The position numbers and the translations under genes were made by a program. Of a DNA stretch of 27,540 nt, positions 8,078 to 18,922 are shown piece by piece. Origin of the DNA: JBBECF01 sp040881945 (GTDB taxonomy: Bacteria; Pseudomonadota; Alphaproteobacteria; Dongiales; Dongiaceae). Under the pieces are notes generated by a model, which was given only the letters and a program-made list of their open reading frames with translations, searched no databases and was not told where the DNA came from. The stretch is taken from the NCBI GenBank assembly GCA_040881945.1, contig JBBECF010000100.1:1-27540 (forward strand). The letters are read 5' to 3'. The number at the start of each line of letters is the position of its first letter. The stretch's first letter is position 1.

Positions 8078-8139
8078 GGGGCCGCCGCCAGGCGAACCCC
8101 CGGCCCCGCGGCAGTCGCCGCCGGGCCCGATACGGCCAC

Positions 8140-8185
8140 CCGCAGGGGGCCGGGCTCCGCGCCCGGTCCCCTGCGGATTTTTTTT
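8140..8185 (+). terminator. Strong intrinsic terminator of the pilin gene
   Basis: A 16-bp G/C-rich stem (8140-8155 with 8161-8176, one G-U wobble) with a 5-base loop TCCGC, followed by A and eight T residues (8178-8185). This is the clearest rho-independent terminator in the window, starting 62 bases after the pilin stop. It insulates upp from pilin transcription. Confidence 0.93.
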
Positions 8186-8309
8186 ATCCCCCAGACCCTC
8201 CAGGCTCTCCGGACCTTTCGACAGCCGCCGGACGCCTCGCCGGTGCGGCGCTTGCGCCGGCGCCTTGCCTCGATCGACCGATCCGATCCGCGCGCCGCGT
8301 GCGCCCGCG

Positions 8310-8338
8310 TTGCCGCGCGCGACGCTAGCCGATAGAAC
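8310..8338 (+). promoter_or_regulatory. Candidate sigma70-type promoter for upp
   Basis: TTGCCG (8310-8315), 17-base spacer, TAGAAC (8333-8338). This leaves a leader of roughly 80 bases before the upp ATG. Each hexamer matches the consensus at four of six positions. The rest of the 8186-8426 interval shows no coding potential. Confidence 0.3.
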
Positions 8339-8426
8339 AGACCTGCGATGGCGGCGCTGGCGCTGGTTGGCGCCGCGATCGCCGCGTCGCTCGCCCGGCG
8401 CCGACCCCCGACCCGAGGAGACAGCG

Positions 8427-9080
8427 ATGACCGCCCGGCCGCATGAATTCCCGAACCTCCGCGTGCTCGACCACCCGCTGATTCAGCACAAATTGTCGCT
8501 GATGCGCGACAAGCGGACGCCGACCATCCAGTTCCACCGGCTGCTGTGCGAGATCGCCCTGCTCATGGGCTACGAGATCACGCGCGAGCTGCCGCTCGGC
8601 AGCGAACGCATCGAGACGCCGCTCGCCGTCATCGACGCGCCGCTGATCGCCGGCAAGAAGGTGGCCGTCGTGTCGATCCTGCGCGCCGGCCTGGGCATGG
8701 CCGAGGGGCTGCAGGACCTCATCCCGTCGGCGCGCATGGGCCATATCGGGCTCTACCGGGACCCGGCAACGAAGCGTCCGGTCGAATATTTCGTCAAGCT
8801 GCCGGAGCCGGAAGGCCGCCTGTTCATCCTCGTCGATCCGATGCTGGCGACGGGCCACTCCGCGGTCGCCGCGGTCGACATCCTGAACCGCAAGGGGGTT
8901 CCGGACAGCCAGATCCGCTTCATGGCGCTGGTCGTCGCGCCGGAAGGGATGCGGGTGTTCCGCGACGCTCACCCGGACATTCCGGTCTATGCCGCGGCGC
9001 TCGACGACCATCTGGACGATCACGCCTATATCGTGCCCGGCCTCGGCGACGCCGGGGACCGGCTGTTCGGCACCAAGTGA
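8427..9080 (+). CDS. upp: Uracil phosphoribosyltransferase
   Basis: A 217-residue cytoplasmic enzyme of pyrimidine salvage that makes UMP from uracil and PRPP. The N-terminus LRVLDHPLIQHKLSLMRDK (11-29) is diagnostic for bacterial UPRTase. The PRPP-binding loop is LVDPMLATGHSA (135-146). The uracil-binding C-terminus has IVPGLGDAGDR near residues 202-212. An upstream in-frame start would add about 54 residues of unrelated Arg-rich sequence. The ATG at 8427 is preferred because GAGGAG (8415-8420) is 6 bases upstream and the length fits the family. It stands alone between the pilin terminator and a convergent phosphorelay operon, with no uracil permease (uraA) beside it. Confidence 0.97.
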   Translation: MTARPHEFPNLRVLDHPLIQHKLSLMRDKRTPTIQFHRLLCEIALLMGYEITRELPLGSERIETPLAVIDAPLIAGKKVAVVSILRAGLGMAEGLQDLIPSARMGHIGLYRDPATKRPVEYFVKLPEPEGRLFILVDPMLATGHSAVAAVDILNRKGVPDSQIRFMALVVAPEGMRVFRDAHPDIPVYAAALDDHLDDHAYIVPGLGDAGDRLFGTK

Positions 9081-9096
9081 CCGCCGGCGGCGGTCA
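9078..9096. terminator. Hairpin spanning both stop codons of convergent upp and HPt genes
   Basis: TGACCGCC (9078-9085), loop GGC, GGCGGTCA (9089-9096). The left arm begins with the TGA of upp. The right arm ends with the TGA of the HPt gene read on the minus strand. A symmetric hairpin between convergent genes could help end both transcripts, but neither side has a T tract, so any termination would be weak or Rho-assisted. Confidence 0.45.
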
Positions 9097-9560
9097 GCCT
9101 TCGGCCCCGGCGGTCAGCGTCTCCAGCCGCTCGGCGAGCCGTCGTCCGGCCTCGCCGCCGTCGCCGCGGATGCCCTTCTCGAGGATCAGCCGTTGCGCGT
9201 CGAGGTGGGCCTGGATGACCGGGAAGTCGGTCTCGTCCCGCTCGTTGTCGTGACCGACGAACCGGCACAGCGACTGGCCGACGCGGCTGATCAGCGGATA
9301 GCCGAAGCTGCCGCCCTGGCCCTTCATGCCGTGGGCGATGCGGTGCATCTCGGCCAGGTACTCGCGCCGGCGCGCCGGCTCGGCCTTGGCCTTGTCGAGC
9401 GCGGCCTGCGCCCGGGCCAGGTCCTGCGTCGCCCACAGGGTGTAGCTGGCGGCGAGCTCGGCCACCGCCGCCTCCGCCGCGGCGAGCGCGTCGCCGGCCG
9501 GGGGCGCCGGCGGGGTTTCCCCGGCGATAGTGGGCGCCGCGGGCGCCTTGTTGGCTTCGT

Positions 9561-9564
<4 letters not shown>
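9094..9564 (-). CDS. Histidine phosphotransfer (HPt) protein
   Basis: A 156-residue soluble protein. The HPt motif is at 74-88 (HRIAHGMKGQGGSFG), with phospho-accepting His78 followed by the expected GxKG. Residues 5-30 are a Pro/Ala-rich linker and 30-68 a helix. The ATG overlaps the TGA of the hybrid kinase as ATGA, and AGGAG lies 8 bases upstream at 9573-9577. This gives both translational coupling and independent initiation. It would receive phosphate from the kinase's receiver and pass it to a response regulator not encoded in the window. A longer in-frame start at 9726 was rejected because it lies inside the kinase gene and adds no recognisable sequence. Confidence 0.93.
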
Positions 9565-13478
<3,914 letters not shown>

Positions 13479-13503
13479 TGCCCGCAGAATTGGCGTCTTC
13501 TCC

Positions 13504-13518
13504 TTAACATTGGGCTAA
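13504..13518. promoter_or_regulatory. CtrA-like site upstream of the hybrid kinase
   Basis: TTAA-N7-CTAA, one mismatch from TTAA-N7-TTAA, 26 bases upstream of the kinase ATG in the 215-base divergent interval shared with the ferric-reductase-like gene. Position and spacing fit a CtrA-regulated promoter. No clear -10 or -35 was seen. Confidence 0.3.
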
Positions 13519-13693
13519 AAACGGCGTTCCGCCGGGCGCCGGCCGCGCGCCGCCTCGGGCCCGGCCTCCCCCCCCGGTGGCTATTCGGCTCGGGCCCTGC
13601 TAGCGTCCGCGGGTCCCTGTGCCGTCTGCGCCGAACCGTGCGTCGAACGGTGCCGGTCGTTCGGATCGTCAGCGCGGATTTCGATACGCCACC

Positions 13694-15049
13694 ATGACCA
13701 GGGCGAATCGCCGGCGAGTGCATTGGGTCCAGCATCCCGCGACGCTGCTGGCGGCCTACCTGTTGGTGGCCCTGCTGCCGCTCGGCTTGGCCGTGCTGCA
13801 GAATGCGCCGCCCCGTCCGTTCCGCGACGAGCTGTCGTCGGCGCTGGCGCTGATCGCCTTCGCCATGCTGCTCGTCGAATTCGTGTTGTCCGGCAGATTC
13901 CGCGTCGTCTCGGCCCATATGGGCATCGACCTCACGATGCGGTTCCACCAGCTCGTCGCCCGCTCGCTGACGGTCTTTATCCTCGTGCATCCGTTCCTCT
14001 ACGTCACGCCGATTGCGCATCCGCGCCCGTGGGACACAACCGGGGCGCTTACGCTGGGGCTCACCGCCGCCTCGACGGCGACCGGCATCGTCGGTTGGCT
14101 GTTGCTGGTCGCGCTCGTCGTCTCGGGGATCTATCGCGACAAGTTGCCGTACCGGTACGAAACTTGGCGCCTGACGCACGGCCTCGGCGCCGGGGCGCTC
14201 GCCGTGCTCGGCGCCCATCACGCCCTCGAGGCCGGACGCTACAGCGGCCACGATTACTTGGCGGCCCTGTGGCTGGCCATGGTGGCGGTGGCCCTGTTCA
14301 CGCTGCTGCATGTCTATGTGCTGCGGCCGCTGCGCCAGCTGCGCCACCCCTATCGCGTCGGCTCCGTGCGGCGCGTCGCCCTCAAGACCTGGGAGCTGGT
14401 CGTCGAGCCCCGGCGCGGCGCGGCGATGCGCTTCGAGGCCGGTCAGTTCGTCTGGCTGACGCTCGGCCGCTCGCCCTTCGCGATCACCGAGCACCCCTTC
14501 TCGATGAGCTCCTGCCCGGCCGATCGCCCGCGCATCGCCTTCACGATCAAGCAGGCCGGCGACTTCACCGACCGCATCGGCGCCACGCCGGTCGGGGCGC
14601 GCGCCTATGTCGAAGGGCCGCATGGCAATCTGACGCTGGCCGACCGGACCGGGGACGGCCTCGTGTTCATTGCCGGCGGCGTCGGCCTGGCGCCGGTGAT
14701 GAGCATGCTTCGCCAGTTGCGGGCGGAGGCCGACCCGCGGCCGATGAAGCTGATCTATGGCAACCGCGTCCGCGAGCAGATCATGTACGAGGCGGAGCTG
14801 GACGAGATGCAGGACGCGCTGGCGCTCGAGATCTGCCATACGTTGAGATCGCCGCCGCCCGGATGGACGGGGGCGCGCGGCGACATCGACGACGACCTGC
14901 TGCGCAGCCGGCTGGATTTTGCGGGGCGCAAGCGCTGGCTCTATTTCGTCTGCGGCCCGGCGCCGATGATCGAGAGCGTCGGGGCCGCGCTCGGCCGCCT
15001 CGGCGTGCCGTCGCGCCAGATCGTGTCCGAGAAGTTCAGCTACGGTTAG
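13694..15049 (+). CDS. Ferric-reductase-like transmembrane flavocytochrome
   Basis: A 451-residue inner-membrane oxidoreductase of the FRE/NOX-like superfamily. Six hydrophobic segments lie at about 16-35, 46-65, 84-105, 118-145, 163-178 and 188-210. Candidate haem ligands are H85, H99, H162 and H175/H176. The cytoplasmic half is a ferredoxin-NADP-reductase-like module: FAD motif HPFSMSS (267-273), NAD(P) motif GGVGLAP (328-334), CGPAPM (420-425) and aromatic C-terminal region EKFSYG. It would move electrons from NAD(P)H through FAD and haem across the membrane, possibly to ferric iron or oxygen. An in-frame alternative start at 13619 adds 25 unconserved residues; the ATG at 13694 was chosen despite a weak ribosome site. 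A 27-residue membrane peptide follows 11 bases downstream. Confidence 0.92.
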   Translation: MTRANRRRVHWVQHPATLLAAYLLVALLPLGLAVLQNAPPRPFRDELSSALALIAFAMLLVEFVLSGRFRVVSAHMGIDLTMRFHQLVARSLTVFILVHPFLYVTPIAHPRPWDTTGALTLGLTAASTATGIVGWLLLVALVVSGIYRDKLPYRYETWRLTHGLGAGALAVLGAHHALEAGRYSGHDYLAALWLAMVAVALFTLLHVYVLRPLRQLRHPYRVGSVRRVALKTWELVVEPRRGAAMRFEAGQFVWLTLGRSPFAITEHPFSMSSCPADRPRIAFTIKQAGDFTDRIGATPVGARAYVEGPHGNLTLADRTGDGLVFIAGGVGLAPVMSMLRQLRAEADPRPMKLIYGNRVREQIMYEAELDEMQDALALEICHTLRSPPPGWTGARGDIDDDLLRSRLDFAGRKRWLYFVCGPAPMIESVGAALGRLGVPSRQIVSEKFSYG

Positions 15050-15060
15050 GGAGACGCCCC

Positions 15061-15144
15061 GTGCGCCATCGGCTCGTCTTCGCGACCTACTGGGGAGTGA
15101 CGGTCCTGCTGCTTGCCGCCGCCGTCGGCTTCGCGCTGCGCTGA
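15061..15144 (+). CDS. 27-residue single-helix membrane microprotein
   Basis: A GTG-initiated ORF of 27 codons with a basic N-terminus (MRHRLVFATYWG), a hydrophobic helix VTVLLLAAAVGFAL (about 13-26) and a terminal Arg. AGGGAG (15048-15053), overlapping the stop codon of the flavocytochrome gene, is 7 bases upstream of the GTG. That is ideal spacing and suggests translational coupling. Size, topology and position recall accessory subunits such as CydX of cytochrome bd, but there is no sequence identity to claim. It could be a stabilising subunit of the flavocytochrome. The ORF and ribosome site are seen; existence of the peptide and its role are inferred. The MFS gene converges from the other side 9 bases later. 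Confidence 0.55.
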   Translation: MRHRLVFATYWGVTVLLLAAAVGFALR

Positions 15145-15153
15145 GGCCGCCGG

Positions 15154-16341
15154 CTACATTCGGCGCGGCAGGTAGCGGGCGTAATGGGCAACGACGAGCA
15201 TGGCCAGGCCGCTGGCGATGAACACGGCGCGCAGGTCGAAGACGCTGAGCAGCAGCACGAACAGGCCGGCGGGCAACAGGTCCGCGAAATCGATGTAGGT
15301 GCGAAAGACGGTCGCCATCTGCGGCCGTTCGTAGGCGCGCACGGCGCGCAGGAACGGGATGTTGCCGAGGGCGTCGAGCGTCACGGCGGCCAGCGCGCCG
15401 CCCAGCATGCAGGCGGCGACGGCGATGGGAAAGGCGAAGACGGCGCCGGCCAGGATGGTCGTCGCCCCTGCGGCGAGGAAGGCGCCGATGATCAGCCGGC
15501 GTATGCCGAACCGCGCCGCGGCGCGGCCGACCGGCACGGTCAGGATCAGCAGGGCGTTTCCGGCGGATACCAGCAGCGCCCCGGCCAACTCGCCCTGGCC
15601 CGCGTCGATCATGTAGAGCGGCGGATAGACGAAGAACATCGCCCACCACCACGAGCGGCCGAAGGTGATCAGCCAGGCCAACCGCAGGCGCGGCTGGGCG
15701 AGGAACCGCCGGATGCTGCGCAGCGGGTTGGGCGGCGGCTTCGTGGCGGCGGCCACGGCCGGGTTTTCCTGCAGGCGCAGATACCAGAAATAGGCGAGCA
15801 GCGCGGCGGCGCTGAGGGCGCTCAGCAGCTCCGCGGCGCCGCGGCCGAACTCGTGATAGAGCGCGACGCCGATCGTCGGCCCGGCGGTCCATGCCGCGGC
15901 GCTGAGCATCAGCTTCAGCGGCTCGGAATGAACGAAGTCGCGCTTGCGGATGTAGTCCATGACGTAGAGGCTGAGGGTGATGTTGGTGGCGGCCGCCGCG
16001 AAGGCGCGCACCAGCATGCCCGACATCAGCCCGCTCAGACTGCCGGTGGCGAGCAGTCCCGCCGCGACGATCGCCAGCGTTACCCCCAACGAATAGACCC
16101 AGCGTCGGCGAAAGCGGCGGATCAGCAGCGGAATCGTGAAGCTCCCGGCGAGCCCGACGGCGCCGACGGCGAAGTACAATCCGCTCACGTCGCGGGCGTC
16201 CTGCAGCAGGGCATAGGCCTGCAGCGGGATCAGGGTGGCGAGCGTCGCGCGCGCCACCGATTCCAGCGTGAACAGGATGGCAAAGACCAGCGCTCCGGGC
16301 TGGCTCACCGCCCTCAGCCAGATCGGATGGTTGACGTGCAT
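15154..16341 (-). CDS. Major facilitator superfamily (MFS) transporter
   Basis: A 395-residue inner-membrane protein with about 11-12 hydrophobic helices in two halves, separated by a basic, Pro-containing loop near 195-220 (ATKPPPNPLRSIRRFL). The loop after TM2 has the shortened basic motif LIRRFRRRW, a relic of the MFS A-motif. Length fits the family. The substrate cannot be assigned. It diverges from the MttB-family methyltransferase across a 152-base interval with a perfect 19-bp inverted repeat, so it could import a methylated amine, but that is position-based inference only. The start at 16341 lacks a good ribosome site; starts further inside would delete part of TM1. Confidence 0.9.
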   Translation of the reverse strand: MHVNHPIWLRAVSQPGALVFAILFTLESVARATLATLIPLQAYALLQDARDVSGLYFAVGAVGLAGSFTIPLLIRRFRRRWVYSLGVTLAIVAAGLLATGSLSGLMSGMLVRAFAAAATNITLSLYVMDYIRKRDFVHSEPLKLMLSAAAWTAGPTIGVALYHEFGRGAAELLSALSAAALLAYFWYLRLQENPAVAAATKPPPNPLRSIRRFLAQPRLRLAWLITFGRSWWWAMFFVYPPLYMIDAGQGELAGALLVSAGNALLILTVPVGRAAARFGIRRLIIGAFLAAGATTILAGAVFAFPIAVAACMLGGALAAVTLDALGNIPFLRAVRAYERPQMATVFRTYIDFADLLPAGLFVLLLSVFDLRAVFIASGLAMLVVAHYARYLPRRM

Positions 16342-16371
16342 GGCCAGGGTGGGAGAATCGCTCGACGGACG

Positions 16372-16413
16372 CTGGGCCGCCCGGCCGCGCCGTCGCGCGG
16401 CCGGGCGGCCCAG
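16372..16413. repeat. Perfect 19-bp inverted repeat, 4-base loop, between divergent genes
   Basis: Arms at 16372-16390 and 16395-16413 are exact reverse complements, separated by CGTC. The stem is almost all G/C, begins CTGGG, and would be extremely stable as RNA or as a DNA cruciform. There is no T tract on either strand, so it is not a standard intrinsic terminator. It lies 30 bases upstream of the MFS start and 80 bases upstream of the mttB-type start, where a terminator would be unexpected. Confidence 0.95.
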
Positions 16414-16493
16414 GGAATAGCCAGAGACGCCGCGTTGCGCAAGCGCGGCAGCCGATCGACCGGTTCGCCGGCCGGCAACCGCGAGGCAGTGCG

Positions 16494-18047
16494 ATGACGA
16501 TCGTTAACGCAGCGACGGGCGGGGCGGGGGGCGAAGGCGCGCGGCGGTGGCCGCGCCGCGCCACCGGGTCGCCACCCCAGCCACCCTGGCGCAACCTGGT
16601 CAACCCCTACCGGCCGGTCGAGGTGCTGACGCCCGACCGGCTCGAGGCGATCCACGACGCCTCGATGCGGCTGCTCGAAACCGTCGGCCTCGAATTCCTC
16701 AGCGACGCCGCCCTCGACATCCTGGCGCGGGCCGGGGCCGAGGTCGACCGCGCGAGCAAGCGGGTGCGCTTCGACCGCGGCCTGATCGCGGAGCATGTCG
16801 CCAAGGCGCCGGCGCGCTTCACGCTGCACGCCCGCAACCCGGCGCGCGACGTCGTCATCGGCGGCGACCGCGTCGTCTTCTGCGCCGTCTCCGGCGCGCC
16901 CAATTGCTCGGACCTCGACGACGGGCGCCGGCCCGGCAGCTTCGTCGACTTCAGCAATCTCCTGAAGATCCTGCAGGGGCTGAACGTCATCCATCTCGCC
17001 GCCGGCTATCCGGTGGAGCCGATCGATCTGCCGCCGGCGACCCGCCACCTCGATTGCCACTACGCCTTTATCGCGCTGACCGACCGGGTCTGGTCGCCCT
17101 CGGCGATCGGGCCGCACCGGGTCGCCGACGCGATCGCCATGAACGCGATCGCGCGCGGCCTCGCGCCGGACGATCTGGCCGAACGGCCCGGCCTGATCAC
17201 CGTCGTCAACACCAACTCGCCGCTGCGCGTCGACGGCGCCATGGTGGACGGCCTCATGGCCATGGCGCGGGCCGGCCAGGCGGTCGTGGTCACGCCGTTC
17301 ACGCTCGCCGGCGCGATGGCGCCGACGACGCTGGCCGGCGCGCTCGCCCAGCAGAACGCCGAGGCGCTCGGCGTCATCGCCTTCGCCCAGATGGTGCGCC
17401 CCGGCGCGCCGGTGCTCTATGGCGGCTTCACCTCGAACGTGGATATGCGCAGCGGCGCGCCGGCCTTCGGCACGCCGGAATATACCCGCGCCGCCATGGC
17501 CGGCGGCCAACTCGCGCGCCGCTACAATCTGCCGTACCGCTCGTCCAACGCCTGCGCCGCCAACGCCGTCGACGCCCAGGCGGCCTACGAATCCGAGATG
17601 TCCCTGTGGGGCGCGGTGATGGGCGGCGCCAACATGGTGCTGCACGGCGCCGGCTGGATGGAAGGCGGCCTCGTCGCCTCCTACGAGAAGATGATCGTCG
17701 ACGCCGAGCTGTTGCAGATGATGGCGGAATTCCTGCAGCCGATCGAGGTGACCGAGGACACGCTCGGCCTCGACGCGATCCGCGAGGTCGGGCCCGGTGG
17801 GCATTTCTTCGGCTGCGCCCATACGCTCGCGCGCTACGAGACCGCGTTCTATGCGCCGCTGGTCTCCGACTGGCGCAATTTCGAGAGCTGGCGCGAGGCC
17901 GGCGCCTTGGATACCGCGCAGCGCGCCAACCGCGTCTGGAAGCAATTGCTCGCCGACCACCAAGCGCCGCCGCTCGATCCGGCGATCGACGAGGCGCTCC
18001 AGGACTTCGTCGCCCGGCGAAAGCAAGAAGGCGGGGTGCCGGTATAA
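16494..18047 (+). CDS. MttB-family methyltransferase (non-pyrrolysine)
   Basis: A 517-residue cytoplasmic protein of the trimethylamine methyltransferase MttB superfamily. Residues 36-512 cover the whole domain, with the hallmark region YGGFTSNVDMRSGAPAFGTPEY (309-330), then LARRYNLPYRSSNACAAN (340-357) and MSLWGAVMGGANMVLHGAGW (369-388). There is no in-frame amber codon, so it is not a pyrrolysine enzyme. Characterised non-Pyl relatives such as MtgB demethylate glycine betaine onto a corrinoid protein. Quaternary amines are plausible substrates, but no corrinoid protein (MttC-like) or activase is encoded nearby. The first 30 residues are Gly/Arg-rich and not part of the domain. GAGG (16483-16486) sits 7 bases before the ATG. 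An MFS transporter diverges from it. Confidence 0.93.
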   Translation: MTIVNAATGGAGGEGARRWPRRATGSPPQPPWRNLVNPYRPVEVLTPDRLEAIHDASMRLLETVGLEFLSDAALDILARAGAEVDRASKRVRFDRGLIAEHVAKAPARFTLHARNPARDVVIGGDRVVFCAVSGAPNCSDLDDGRRPGSFVDFSNLLKILQGLNVIHLAAGYPVEPIDLPPATRHLDCHYAFIALTDRVWSPSAIGPHRVADAIAMNAIARGLAPDDLAERPGLITVVNTNSPLRVDGAMVDGLMAMARAGQAVVVTPFTLAGAMAPTTLAGALAQQNAEALGVIAFAQMVRPGAPVLYGGFTSNVDMRSGAPAFGTPEYTRAAMAGGQLARRYNLPYRSSNACAANAVDAQAAYESEMSLWGAVMGGANMVLHGAGWMEGGLVASYEKMIVDAELLQMMAEFLQPIEVTEDTLGLDAIREVGPGGHFFGCAHTLARYETAFYAPLVSDWRNFESWREAGALDTAQRANRVWKQLLADHQAPPLDPAIDEALQDFVARRKQEGGVPV

Positions 18048-18104
18048 CCCTAGATCCCGCCCCGCGTCCCGACCCGAGGTCGGACAACGGGGGCGGACAG
18101 GCGC

Positions 18105-18141
18105 TTGACGACGGCACGATGTTACGGTATTTGTTGCCGTA
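18105..18141 (+). promoter_or_regulatory. Candidate promoter-operator of the vapBC pair (leaderless)
   Basis: TTGACG (18105-18110), 17-base spacer, TATTTG (18128-18133). Transcription would begin at about 18139-18141, at the antitoxin ATG. No ribosome binding site precedes that ATG, which fits a leaderless transcript. An inverted repeat TACGG (18123-18127) N9 CCGTA (18137-18141) overlaps the -10 and the start codon, a suitable place for autorepression by the antitoxin. Confidence 0.45.
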
Positions 18142-18347
18142 TGGAAAAGACGCAAAAGATTACGGCGCACGTCCCGGTCGATCTGCTGCGACGGGCGCGG
18201 GCTGCCACCGGCAAGGGCGTCACCGAGACGGTCCGCGAGGGCCTCGACCGCCTGGCCTCGGCCAAGGCCGCGGAGGAGCTGCGCCGCCTGCGGGGCAAGG
18301 TGCGCCTCGACCTCGACCTCGCGGAGCTGCGCCGGGATCGACAGTGA
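18141..18347 (+). CDS. vapB: VapB-type antitoxin
   Basis: A 68-residue protein. Residues 5-40 (QKITAHVPVDLLRRARAATGKGVTETVREGLDRL) have the strand-helix-helix pattern of a ribbon-helix-helix DNA-binding domain. The charged C-terminus (43-68) would wrap the toxin. Its stop overlaps the toxin's GTG as GTGA, the usual coupled arrangement for type II toxin-antitoxin pairs. The ATG at 18141 was chosen over an upstream TTG (18105) because the extension would overlap the promoter and breaks the fold. There is no Shine-Dalgarno sequence, so translation is probably leaderless. Autoregulation through the overlapping inverted repeat is inferred from the family. Confidence 0.87.
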   Translation: MEKTQKITAHVPVDLLRRARAATGKGVTETVREGLDRLASAKAAEELRRLRGKVRLDLDLAELRRDRQ

Positions 18348-18718
18348 TCGCGGTCGACACGAGCACGCTCGTTGCCTTCCTCGCCGGAGAGAACGGGCGC
18401 GACGTCGAGACCCTGGACGCGGCGCTCGCCCATGATCGCGCCCGCTTGCCGCCCGTCGTCGTCTCCGAGATATTGAGCGCACCGCGGGCTTCGGCGCAGG
18501 TCGAACGCATCATCCTGGCGCTGCCGATCCTCGCTATCGCCGACGGCTATTGGGAACGCGCCGGTCGACTGCGCCGCCGGCTGCTTGCCCGCCGCTTGCG
18601 GGCGCCGCTTGCCGACGTTCTGATCTGCCAGTCATGTCTCGATCACGATCTGGCTCTGGTGACGCGCGACGGCGACTTCGGGCACTTCGCACGGCATTGC
18701 GACCTCAGGCTCGCCTGA
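18344..18718 (+). CDS. vapC: VapC-type PIN-domain toxin
   Basis: A 124-residue PIN-fold endoribonuclease that in the family cleaves tRNA or rRNA when freed from its antitoxin. The acidic metal-binding residues are visible: D5 (AVDTSTLVAFL), E42 (VVVSEILS), D91 (APLADVLICQ), and D109/D111 (VTRDGDF). All positions appear intact, so it should be active. It begins with GTG overlapping the antitoxin stop by four bases. The same reading frame stays open far upstream through the methyltransferase gene, which is only a high-GC shadow; the coupled GTG is the sensible start. The helix after PIN motif 2 is Arg-rich. The pair sits as a cassette between two metabolic genes. Confidence 0.93.
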   Translation: MIAVDTSTLVAFLAGENGRDVETLDAALAHDRARLPPVVVSEILSAPRASAQVERIILALPILAIADGYWERAGRLRRRLLARRLRAPLADVLICQSCLDHDLALVTRDGDFGHFARHCDLRLA

Positions 18719-18817
18719 CCGGGGTCCGGCCGCCGGTTTCGCAGGTGCGTAATAGTTCCTGTTTCGTTCTGTAACCGCCCGATAATTCTTGCCCTGCAAA
18801 TTAACCAAAACCGTGGC

Positions 18818-18846
18818 TTGCCGCGGGGTTCGCCCTCGTCTATCGT
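18818..18846 (+). promoter_or_regulatory. Candidate sigma70-type promoter for the MaoC gene
   Basis: TTGCCG (18818-18823), 17-base spacer, TATCGT (18841-18846), inside an A/T-richer interval after the toxin gene. The leader would be about 70 bases. Each hexamer matches the consensus at four of six positions. The -35 is identical to that proposed for upp. Confidence 0.35.
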
Positions 18847-18922
18847 TGCGCTGCAATATGACGGCATTGTTGCGGCGCAAACCCCAATGGGGCCGCCGCC
18901 GGCCTTTCGAAGGGTTCCCGGC

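Noticed and set aside
16494..18047. Pyrrolysine-containing trimethylamine methyltransferase
   Set aside because: There is no in-frame TAG in the gene, so it belongs to the non-Pyl branch.
16547..18718. Long plus-strand frame continuous from inside the methyltransferase into the PIN toxin
   Set aside because: Only its last 124 codons look like protein. The rest is the alternate frame of the methyltransferase and antitoxin genes, so it is not a fusion protein.
18141..18718. Part of a larger defence island
   Set aside because: The toxin-antitoxin pair is flanked by metabolic genes only. No restriction, retron, Abi or other defence gene is nearby.
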